Of a stretch of DNA of 46,260 nucleotides, positions 35,616-43,332 are shown piece after piece. The notes below the pieces were generated by a model. The model saw only the letters and a list, made by a program, of their open reading frames with translations. It made no database searches and was not told the DNA's origin. The position numbers and the translations under genes were made by a program. This DNA comes from Mollicutes bacterium. GTDB lineage: Bacteria > Bacillota_I > Bacilli_A > Izemoplasmatales > Izemoplasmataceae. Location: positions 1 to 46,260 of the forward strand of contig PWMS01000076.1 of assembly GCA_003558105.1 (NCBI GenBank), read 5' to 3'. The first letter of the stretch is position 1, and the number at the start of each line of letters is the position of its first letter.

Positions 35616-36827
35616 TTATGCCTCCACTCTTTTTAAGATAACAGCCGTGCCCATACCGCCACCAATGCATAGCGAGGCCAGACCAAAATTCACTTGCCGT
35701 TTTAACATCTCATGTAATAAGGTAACGATAATGCGGTTACCACTAGCCCCAACAGGATGACCTAAAGCAATCGCACCACCATTCACGTTGGTTTTTTTCA
35801 TCAAAGCTTCCATCTTGATACCATACGCTTCTTCTAAGCCTTTAAATACACCTAAACTTTGGGCTGCGAACGCTTCATTCAATTCAAAAAGATCGATATC
35901 ATCAAGTTTTAAACCGCTAAAACTCAAAGCTTTTTTAATCGCAGGAATTGGACCTAAGCCCATAAAATCAGGATCAACACCGCCTTGGCCAACGCCAACA
36001 ACCTCAGCAAGCGGAGTCAAATGGTATTGTTTTACCGCCGCTTCACTGGCCAGTAAAAGAAAGCTTGCGCCATCATTGATACCGCTGGAGTTACCGGCAG
36101 TGACGGTGCCATCTTTCTTAAAGGCAGGACGCAATTTAGCAAGCGTCTCTTCATTGCTTTTACGGTTGAGATGTTCATCGGCTTCAAACACAAATTCACG
36201 TTTCCGTTCTTTAACCGTTATCGGAACAATTTCATCTTTAAAACGACCATCATCTTGTGCTTTGGCCGCGCGTCGTTGTGATTCAGCAGCAAAGGCATCT
36301 TGTGCTTCGCGTGTCAAACCATATTTCTGTGCAATATTTTCAGCGGTAATACCCATGTGTTGTGGTTTAAACGCATCCATCAAAGCATCATCAATCATGT
36401 GGTCTTTAACATTAAAGCCACCCATCTTAATGCCTTGACGGGTCTTATCTGGTAAAAGGTAGGGCGCTTTTGACATCGATTCAAGGCCACCCGCGGCGAT
36501 AATATCAGCCAAACCATGTTGAAGTTGCACAAACGCATTCATCGTTGTTTTCATCCCAGAACCACAAACCATGTTAAGCGCATACGCTGGGGTTTCTTGT
36601 GGTAAACCCGCTTTTAAAGAGACTTGTCTAGCAATCCCTTGACCTAAGCCAGCGGGTAAGATATGACCGACAATCACTTCATTAACCACGTCTTTTTCGA
36701 CCTTAGCTTCTTCTAACAGCGTTTTTAAAACCTCCGATGCATAATCGGCAGGATGCCGTGAAGAAAGCGATCCCATGAATCGCCCAATCGCCGTTCGCTT
36801 AGCACTTACAACATAAACTTTTTGCAT
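35616..36827 (-). CDS. Acetyl-CoA acetyltransferase (thiolase)
   Basis: ALNMVCGSGMKT, NVNGGAIALGHPVGASGNRI, LASLCIGGGMGTAVIL: all three thiolase motifs intact. Confidence 0.96.
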   Translation of the reverse strand: MQKVYVVSAKRTAIGRFMGSLSSRHPADYASEVLKTLLEEAKVEKDVVNEVIVGHILPAGLGQGIARQVSLKAGLPQETPAYALNMVCGSGMKTTMNAFVQLQHGLADIIAAGGLESMSKAPYLLPDKTRQGIKMGGFNVKDHMIDDALMDAFKPQHMGITAENIAQKYGLTREAQDAFAAESQRRAAKAQDDGRFKDEIVPITVKERKREFVFEADEHLNRKSNEETLAKLRPAFKKDGTVTAGNSSGINDGASFLLLASEAAVKQYHLTPLAEVVGVGQGGVDPDFMGLGPIPAIKKALSFSGLKLDDIDLFELNEAFAAQSLGVFKGLEEAYGIKMEALMKKTNVNGGAIALGHPVGASGNRIIVTLLHEMLKRQVNFGLASLCIGGGMGTAVILKRVEA

Positions 36828-36891
36828 AATTTCCTCCTAAAATAACATTATCTATTGCCAAAGATGGCATAATCATTTATACTTTGGTATG

Positions 36892-36948
36892 TGAATGAAT
36901 ATTCACAAACTGAATATTTGTTCATAAACTGAATGGATATTCATAATA
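36892..36948. repeat. Three tandem 19-bp operator-like repeats between the thiolase operon and tetR
   Basis: TGAATGAATATTCACAAAC / TGAATATTTGTTCATAAAC / TGAATGGATATTCATAATA: each copy has TGAAT-N5-TTCA arms, exact 19-bp period. Confidence 0.8.
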
Positions 36949-37011
36949 TAGCATAAAACGCTTACACTGTCAATTAAATATCTGTAGCTTTGCATACAAA
37001 GGAGTTTTAGT

Positions 37012-37620
37012 ATGTTAGATTTAAATATCAAAGAACCAAAAAGACGCAATGCAAAACATACCTTCAAAATGATTGAAAGCGCCGCAATTACGCTTTTTTA
37101 TGAACGTGGTTACCATAAAACTACGATTGGGGATATTACGAAAAAAGCCGGCGTAGCCGCCGGAACATTTTATCTTTATTTCCCCTCTAAAATCGCCCTT
37201 TACAAACATATTTTGAGTCTTTTTTCCCATAATATTAGAAAACATATTGCTGAGGAAGTCGCTGAGGTTAAAGACCGGTATGCTAAAGAACGCGCGGGCA
37301 TTAAAGCCTTTATTACTTACGCGAAGAAAAATCCAGAAATGTATAACATCATCTGGGAATCGCTTTATATTGACCGCGCGCTATTTAAAGATTATTATGA
37401 ATCGTTCTCTATCCGTTACGTCAATGGCTTAGAGGCCGCTAAGAAAAAAGGTGAAATTAAGCCCGTTGATACGGAAGTTATGAGTTTTATTCTCATGGGT
37501 ATCACGAACTTTGTGGGACTTAAAGTTATCATGGATTTAGGCACCGACAATAGCGATATCGATCACATGGTCGATGAAATTATGAACTTGTTGAGTGTAG
37601 GTCTTTTTATAGAAAAATAA
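37012..37620 (+). CDS. TetR family transcriptional regulator (FadR/YsiA-like candidate)
   Basis: HTH FKMIESAAITLFYERGYHKTTIGDITKKAGVAAGTFYLYFPSKIALYKHIL; divergent from the thiolase operon. Confidence 0.9.
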   Translation: MLDLNIKEPKRRNAKHTFKMIESAAITLFYERGYHKTTIGDITKKAGVAAGTFYLYFPSKIALYKHILSLFSHNIRKHIAEEVAEVKDRYAKERAGIKAFITYAKKNPEMYNIIWESLYIDRALFKDYYESFSIRYVNGLEAAKKKGEIKPVDTEVMSFILMGITNFVGLKVIMDLGTDNSDIDHMVDEIMNLLSVGLFIEK

Positions 37621-37648
37621 AACTTTCTGAAAATTTTCAGAAAGTTTT
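37619..37648. terminator. Bidirectional intrinsic terminator
   Basis: AAAACTTTCTGAAAATTTTCAGAAAGTTTT between convergent genes. Confidence 0.85.
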
Positions 37649-37650
37649 TT

Positions 37651-39090
37651 TTAGGTGTGTAAAGCTTTGAGTTTGGCTTTTTCCACTTTATCAACTTTAA
37701 TTTTCGGTTTAAAGTCAATGCGTAAATAGAGGATAAACCCTAAGAAGGCAATGAGCAGATTGCTGATGAGCATCGCTTCCCAAATGACTTGTGAACCGCG
37801 GTTGGGCCAAAAATAACCCATAAAGATAACCAATGGCAAGCGGATAACCCAAAGCCTAGTCACCGATAAGATAAAGGTATAATGGGTGTTGCCAGTACCG
37901 TTATACGTTCCTATAAATGTTTGGAAGACGGCCATTAAAGGTAGGCCTAAAAGAATGAAAAACATATAGTCAATCGTCAGTTTTAAAGCGACGGGATCAT
38001 CGCCTAAAAACAAACCGGCCAGTGGGGCTCTAAAAAAGATAATCACCATCGAACCAAAACTCATAATACCGACCGATAAAATCATATTTTTACGGAAGGT
38101 TTCTTTGGCACGGGCGGGGTTTTGCGCACCGATGTTTTGGCCGATAAAGGCCGCTAAAATAGCCCCTGTGGCCATCACTGGATGTAAGATCATCGATAAT
38201 AAACGGTTGCCAAGGCCAAAAGCTGCCACGGTCTCAGGACCATAACTATAGATCACGCCATTCATAACCCCAAAGCCAATCGCGGTAATCGCTTGACCCA
38301 CTGAAGCTGGAACAGCGGTTTTGACAATCAAGATGATATTGGTAACTTTCTTTTTTAAAAGCTTGGGATTAATCACTTCTAAGAAATCGATTTGAACGCC
38401 GTCTTTGGCGTTAAACAAACGATAAAAACCAAATGGCATAATCAGATAATTAGCCAAAAGTGTCGCGAAAGCCGCCCCTGGTACCCCGAAATTAAACACT
38501 AAAATAAAAATAGGCGATAAAATGATGTTTAATAGAATCGCGCTTCCGCTGATTAAAACGGGACTCACGGTATCCCCTGAGGCTTGTCTTGTGCCCATGT
38601 AAGCAAAAAAGCCAAACAAAACAGGAAATTCAAAAACGCGGATACGCAAGTAGGCCACACTGTTTTCTAAAATATAGCCGGTTGCCCCCATCCACCGCAT
38701 CACATAAGGCGCAAAGATGAAGCCGACTATGGCAAACACAAGCCCACTTAAAATCGCCAACATAAAAATATCGGCGCCAATACGTTTCGCCTGAGGTTTA
38801 TCGTTGGCCCCTAAGGCTTGCGAGATCAAAGCCGTCGCCGCAATCATGATCCCGATTCCCAGTGAGATAAAGGTAAACATAACCGGGAAGGTCAGTTGGA
38901 TTGATGCTACCGCATCGGAGCTTCTTACGCCATCGATCCGGCTTACAAAAAACATATCGACGATATCGTGCAACGTTTTAATTAAATTATTAATCATTAA
39001 AGGAAAGGCCAAAATAATCAGGCCTTTATAAATATTGGGATCTTTTAAAATGAGTTGTCTTTTTGTCTCTTCTTTTGTCACGTTAATCAC
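37651..39090 (-). CDS. MATE family efflux transporter
   Basis: LAFPLMINNLIKTLHDIVDMFFVSRIDG...; 12-TM-like; GSQVIWEAMLISNLL. Confidence 0.92.
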   Translation of the reverse strand: MINVTKEETKRQLILKDPNIYKGLIILAFPLMINNLIKTLHDIVDMFFVSRIDGVRSSDAVASIQLTFPVMFTFISLGIGIMIAATALISQALGANDKPQAKRIGADIFMLAILSGLVFAIVGFIFAPYVMRWMGATGYILENSVAYLRIRVFEFPVLFGFFAYMGTRQASGDTVSPVLISGSAILLNIILSPIFILVFNFGVPGAAFATLLANYLIMPFGFYRLFNAKDGVQIDFLEVINPKLLKKKVTNIILIVKTAVPASVGQAITAIGFGVMNGVIYSYGPETVAAFGLGNRLLSMILHPVMATGAILAAFIGQNIGAQNPARAKETFRKNMILSVGIMSFGSMVIIFFRAPLAGLFLGDDPVALKLTIDYMFFILLGLPLMAVFQTFIGTYNGTGNTHYTFILSVTRLWVIRLPLVIFMGYFWPNRGSQVIWEAMLISNLLIAFLGFILYLRIDFKPKIKVDKVEKAKLKALHT

Positions 39091-39156
39091 CGCGAAATAT
39101 TATATCATAAAAGTGGCCTAAAAGAATGTAGAAATGCCTTTTTTGTAAAAACTTTA

Positions 39157-40284
39157 TTAAACCGGGGGTTTAGGACCAAAATATTGGTAAAGTCGGCTTT
39201 TGATACGCCCGTTAAAAAGCACCCGGGTTTTATCGGCATAGTTTCCGATGGTTTTTTCAAAGCCCATAAACGACGTGAAAATATAATAGCTATTATCGGG
39301 ATGCTTTTTGATAACTTTACCCAAATCTTCATACAGTGGTTTTAGGTTTTTCTCTTCTTCTAAGCGCTGGCCATAAGGCGGATTGGTAATCACAATCGCA
39401 TAAGGTAGTGTATAGTCCATATATTTAAAATCACTAACTTTAAAGTGGATGGCATCATCAACGCCGGCGTTGAAGGCATTGTCTTTGGCCATTTCTACCA
39501 TTTTAGGGTCGATATCAGACGCGATGATTTTCACCGGTTCGTCTTGTTTTATGGCCTTTAAATATTGTCGTTTAAGATTCTTAAATAGCTTGTGATCAAA
39601 ACGTTTAAACGCTTCAAACGCAAACGATCGATTGATATTTGGGGCGATGTTTTTGGCCATGAGCGCCGCTTCGATGGCGATGGTGCCCGAACCACAAAAA
39701 GGATCGATAAGAATGCGGTCAGCACGATAGAAACTTTGCATAATCAAGGCCGCTGCCAAGGTTTCTTTAAGCGGTGCTTTACCTTGATTTTCACGATAAC
39801 CTCGCTTGTGTAAAGCGTCCCCAGATGTATCTAGTAATACGCTACATTGGTCATTGTCGATCACGATCAAAAGATTATATTGCGGGCCTTTTTCTAAAAA
39901 GGTTGTTTCATCAAACGTATGTTTTAGGTTTTCAATCCAAGCTTTTTTTGTAATCTTTTGAATATCACGCAAACTAAAGAGGGTTGATTTATGGCTTTTC
40001 GCATTGACGATAAACTGACCCTCAGGACGTATGAAAGCTCTAAAATCAACCGCTTTAATCAAGTCGAAAAGCGCATCAAACGTGGTGATTTTTTCTTCTT
40101 TTAAGACAAGATAGACATGTTCTGCGGTTCGCAAGGAAAGATTGGCTTGCATCATAGTTTCAAAATCGCCATCAAAAAATACCTTGCCATTCTCACCGCC
40201 AGTCAGTTCAAACCCTAATGTTTGACATTCGTTTTTTACCATGGCCTCAAAACCAAACGCACACGTTGCACAAAATCGCATCAA
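39157..40284 (-). CDS. THUMP domain class I SAM-dependent RNA methyltransferase (RlmL/YpsC-like)
   Basis: FCATCAFGFEAMVKNE..., DTSGDALHKRGYRENQGKAPLKETLAAALI, DPFCGSGTIAIEAAL, VITNPPYGQRL. Confidence 0.93.
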   Translation of the reverse strand: MMRFCATCAFGFEAMVKNECQTLGFELTGGENGKVFFDGDFETMMQANLSLRTAEHVYLVLKEEKITTFDALFDLIKAVDFRAFIRPEGQFIVNAKSHKSTLFSLRDIQKITKKAWIENLKHTFDETTFLEKGPQYNLLIVIDNDQCSVLLDTSGDALHKRGYRENQGKAPLKETLAAALIMQSFYRADRILIDPFCGSGTIAIEAALMAKNIAPNINRSFAFEAFKRFDHKLFKNLKRQYLKAIKQDEPVKIIASDIDPKMVEMAKDNAFNAGVDDAIHFKVSDFKYMDYTLPYAIVITNPPYGQRLEEEKNLKPLYEDLGKVIKKHPDNSYYIFTSFMGFEKTIGNYADKTRVLFNGRIKSRLYQYFGPKPPV

Positions 40285-40315
40285 ACCACCTCTTTTGTTT
40301 ATAATACCATATAAT

Positions 40316-40345
40316 TTGTACTTTTTTCTTTAGTTCTAGTATAAT
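40316..40345 (+). promoter_or_regulatory. Candidate sigma-A promoter of the ECF sigma operon
   Basis: TTGTAC-18 bp-TATAAT. Confidence 0.5.
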
Positions 40346-40410
40346 AAGAATGAATTTACCAATAAATCTTACCATTGGTTTGTTATATTATTGAAAACGG
40401 GGGAAAACGT

Positions 40411-40929
40411 ATGGCCGACAAAAAATTAGACACCTATGTCAGACGATTTCAAAAAGGCGATGAAAAAGCGTTTGACAAATTATACGATGCGACTAAAGTC
40501 GCGGTTTACCATACCATCTTAAGTATCTTAAAAGATCCCTCATTAAGTGAAGATATCATGCAAGATACTTACATAAAAATGATTAAGGAACTCGACAATT
40601 ATCAAGCCAAAGGTCAATTCCTTGCTTGGATTAAAACGATCGCCTGGCGTCTTGCGATCAATGAATACAACCGCGAGAAACGTCATATGAGCGTAGACGC
40701 GGTCGAAAGCGAATACCTTTTCGCTGGGGTTTATGAACAAAGTGAAGATACCTATTACTTACAAGAACTTCTAAAGATTCTAGCGGAAGATGAAAAAGAA
40801 ATTGTCGTTCGACATGTGATTTTGGAAGAAAAACACAAGGATATCGCCCAAGCGATGGAATTACCCCTGGGCACGGTTCTTTGGAAATATCAAAAAGCAT
40901 TAAAAGCTTTAAAGAAAGCAGGTGAATGA
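40411..40929 (+). CDS. ECF-type RNA polymerase sigma factor
   Basis: Likely start MADKKLDTYVRRFQKGDEKAFDKLYD; region 2 LSEDIMQDTYIKMIKELDNYQAKGQFLAWIKTIAWRLAINEYNR; region 4 VVRHVILEEKHKDIAQAMELPLGTVLWKYQKALKALK. Confidence 0.93.
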   Translation: MADKKLDTYVRRFQKGDEKAFDKLYDATKVAVYHTILSILKDPSLSEDIMQDTYIKMIKELDNYQAKGQFLAWIKTIAWRLAINEYNREKRHMSVDAVESEYLFAGVYEQSEDTYYLQELLKILAEDEKEIVVRHVILEEKHKDIAQAMELPLGTVLWKYQKALKALKKAGE

Positions 40930-40932
40930 GTC

Positions 40933-41754
40933 ATGCGTAAAAAAATATACAAAGCGGCACATGACGATGCCCCCGATCTTAAAGATCAAATTAAATCAAG
41001 CGACATCTATTTACAATATATGGATAGTACGCAAAAACAACCACAAAAAAGACCCTTGGTCTCGCCAATTAGAATGGCTTATGGCGGTGCTTTTGCGCTT
41101 TTACTACTGGCTTTATTCATCGTTGGTCCCTTTGACACCGAGGCCACCTACAGTCAATTTTATATTGAAATCAACCCAAGCATTGAAGCCCAAATCAATG
41201 AGGATGACGACGTGATTGGGGTGGAAGCATTAAACGAAGATGGCACGGATTTAATCGCAGCCTTAGGTAATATCCATGGTATGGATGTTGATGAATTTGT
41301 CGATTTACTGGTCGCTGAGGCCATTAACTTAAAATTCATCGATGATGATGAGGAACATTTAATTATATTCGATGTTATCTCTGATAATGTAGAACTTCAA
41401 GAACGTCATGCAAAGCGCGTTAACGAAGCCCTTGATCGGGCACAAGAGATGCGTGCGAATGTCCATCATCTAAGAGGCCTTGGTGGTGCGCCTACCGAGC
41501 TTGAAAGAGAATTATCAGAAACTTATAATTTAAGCCCGATGCATCTGCGCTTAATTGGTATTATACTCGCTGAAGATGAAAGTTTAGATTTTGAAGATTT
41601 GGCCGACCTATCCGTTGGCGAACTGAGACACTTACTCGATGAAACAAAAGATTATGGTGGTCCTAATTATAGAGGCCCAAGGCATCCCTTTGACGATGAT
41701 GACAATGGTATGCCTGGTGGACGTCCTGATTTTGTACCTGATATGAGACAATAA
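40933..41754 (+). CDS. RsgI-like transmembrane anti-sigma factor
   Basis: Single TM (MAYGGAFALLLLALFIVGPF) followed by YSQFYIEINPSIEAQINEDDDVIGVEALNEDGTDLIAAL, resembling the RsgI middle domain; 3 bp after the sigma stop. Confidence 0.75.
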   Translation: MRKKIYKAAHDDAPDLKDQIKSSDIYLQYMDSTQKQPQKRPLVSPIRMAYGGAFALLLLALFIVGPFDTEATYSQFYIEINPSIEAQINEDDDVIGVEALNEDGTDLIAALGNIHGMDVDEFVDLLVAEAINLKFIDDDEEHLIIFDVISDNVELQERHAKRVNEALDRAQEMRANVHHLRGLGGAPTELERELSETYNLSPMHLRLIGIILAEDESLDFEDLADLSVGELRHLLDETKDYGGPNYRGPRHPFDDDDNGMPGGRPDFVPDMRQ

Positions 41755-41779
41755 AAAAGCACAATATTGTGCTTTTTTT
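41754..41779. terminator. Bidirectional intrinsic terminator
   Basis: AAAAAAGCACAATATTGTGCTTTTTT. Confidence 0.8.
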
Positions 41780-42605
41780 ATTGGGTTAGCGTTTTTAGAT
41801 CGTCTTTAGTCTTTTGAAAGAGCGTATCGCGGTTTTTTTGATGATCGATGAGCTTGGCATATTTAATCGCGCGGGCTTGATAATAATAGAGATTTTCTGG
41901 ATGTGTTTTGGCATCGATTAAATAATGATAAGAACTTAACGCTTCGTTTGGATGCATGCCGCGTTTGGTAAATAGTCGCCAGAAAAAAGCATGCATACGG
42001 CTGGCGTGTTTGGTCCCAATTGGGGTTTTTACCAAACCTGGATGAACCGCATAAGCTTTGATATTGGTTTGTTTTAAAGTGGTTTCATTCAACGAGAACA
42101 TCAGCATAATGTTATATAATTTTGTGCGCATATAACTTCTAAGCGGATGATACCTTTTCGTCGCTTCAAGATCGTGAACATCAAACTTGGCACGCTTATG
42201 CGCATTAGACGCGGTTGTGATGATGCGGCCGTTTTTTTTATCAAGCAACGGTAAGACTGAAAGCGATAAATAGGCCACACTCAAATGGTTAACTTGGTAT
42301 TGCATCTCAAATCCCGCGTTGGTTGTCATTTTTGAAGAAGGCACAATCGCGGCGTTGTTCACCAAGACATCAAGACCGGATGGGATGATTTTCTCGAGTT
42401 TTTGTACGAGCGTTTCCAATGAAGAAAAATCACTTAAATCAGCGGTGAGCGTTTCCACGTTATAAGCGTTTAGTTCAGCTTTGATAGCCTTTAATTTTTC
42501 GGGGCTTCTAGCGATGCCGATGACGTGGTTATTTTTTTTGGCCAAATCATAAAACAGGGCCTTGCCAATCCCACTGGTCATCCCTGTAATCACGATGGTT
42601 TTCAT
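41778..42605 (-). CDS. SDR family NAD(P)-dependent oxidoreductase
   Basis: MKTIVITGMTSGIGKALFYDLAKKNNHVIGIARSPEKLKAI...VNNAAIVPSSKM...YMRTKLYNIML. Confidence 0.9.
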   Translation of the reverse strand: MKTIVITGMTSGIGKALFYDLAKKNNHVIGIARSPEKLKAIKAELNAYNVETLTADLSDFSSLETLVQKLEKIIPSGLDVLVNNAAIVPSSKMTTNAGFEMQYQVNHLSVAYLSLSVLPLLDKKNGRIITTASNAHKRAKFDVHDLEATKRYHPLRSYMRTKLYNIMLMFSLNETTLKQTNIKAYAVHPGLVKTPIGTKHASRMHAFFWRLFTKRGMHPNEALSSYHYLIDAKTHPENLYYYQARAIKYAKLIDHQKNRDTLFQKTKDDLKTLTQ

Positions 42606-42698
42606 CTACACACCAAAAACCAAGATGGCCAAGACAATAAATATAACCAGCGCTAAAATTAAGGATACTTTTTTGATGATACCATATTTTTCTAACAT
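42606..42698 (-). CDS. Predicted 30-aa single-pass membrane protein MLEKYGIIKKVSLILALVIFIVLAILVFGV
   Basis: Minus strand AAGGAGGACCGAT-ATG...GTG TAG, with the stop directly abutting the ATG of the SDR gene; strong SD. Below the ORF-track length cutoff. Confidence 0.7.
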   Translation of the reverse strand: MLEKYGIIKKVSLILALVIFIVLAILVFGV

Positions 42699-42754
42699 AT
42701 CGGTCCTCCTTAGGTATAAAAAAGGCCTGTTTGCACAAGCCATTGTTATCTAGA

Positions 42755-42831
42755 TGGTGCCGCTTGCTGGACTCGAACCAGCAACCTTTTCCTTACCATG
42801 GAATTGCTCTACCTGTTGGAGCTAAAGCGGC
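42755..42831 (-). tRNA. tRNA-Thr(GGU)
   Basis: Minus strand GCCGCTTTAGCTCCAACAGGTAGAGCAATTCCATGGTAAGGAAAAGGTTGCTGGTTCGAGTCCAGCAAGCGGCACCA; anticodon loop ATGGTAA; CCA encoded. Confidence 0.92.
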
Positions 42832-42889
42832 ATTTGCACTAAGCCTTAATTATTTTAACATGAATTAGGTTTAATGCAAAGAATATTTC

Positions 42890-43216
42890 CTAGATTTGAA
42901 CAAAAATCTTGTGGTATTCTTCTTTTGTAGCCAGGATTGTAGCCTTTTTTGTAGGCATTTTAATAAAAAACATGTGGGCTTTTTCCGCGATTTCACCGTT
43001 GATGAAATTAATTTTAGCACCATGTTTTGCACAGATGACGTACTCATCTTCTTTTTGCCCTTTGGCTAGGGATGCTTTTAGATGTGGACAGCGATCTTCA
43101 AGCGCATAAACTTTGTCCTTGTGTTTAACGATCAAAACCGGTTCTTTTTCAATCACAATCCGTTTCATTGTCTCATTTTTGATATCGTTTGAATCTAAAG
43201 CATAGTGCCACGACAT
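42890..43216 (-). CDS. Standalone Rieske [2Fe-2S] domain protein
   Basis: CPHLKASLAKGQKEDEYVICAKHGAKINFINGE: C-x-H ... C-x2-H Rieske ligands. Confidence 0.88.
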   Translation of the reverse strand: MSWHYALDSNDIKNETMKRIVIEKEPVLIVKHKDKVYALEDRCPHLKASLAKGQKEDEYVICAKHGAKINFINGEIAEKAHMFFIKMPTKKATILATKEEYHKIFVQI

Positions 43217-43271
43217 ATAACCACCACCTTTACCACATTATACCATTTTGGCTGTCGCGCTAAAAGTTATC

Positions 43272-43299
43272 TTGAAAAAAAACCTCGAAGTGATATAAT
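43272..43299 (+). promoter_or_regulatory. Sigma-A promoter of the nucleoside kinase gene
   Basis: TTGAAA-16 bp-TATAAT, 33 bp upstream of the ATG. Confidence 0.65.
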
Positions 43300-43332
43300 A
43301 TGATGTTACTCAATTGTTGAGGAGTGTTGCGT

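Noticed and set aside
35788-36438. 216-aa plus-strand ORF antisense to the thiolase gene
   Set aside because: Low-complexity Ser/Lys-rich translation with no recognisable motif, fully inside a clear thiolase coding region; a shadow ORF.
36892-36948. CRISPR array interpretation of the tandem repeats
   Set aside because: Only three 19-bp units with no unique spacers; each unit is an operator-like palindrome in a divergent promoter region.
42547-42738. 63-aa minus-strand ORF in the track upstream of the SDR
   Set aside because: Overlaps the SDR start and is out of frame with the better-supported 30-aa membrane ORF, which has the Shine-Dalgarno sequence and a directly abutting stop.
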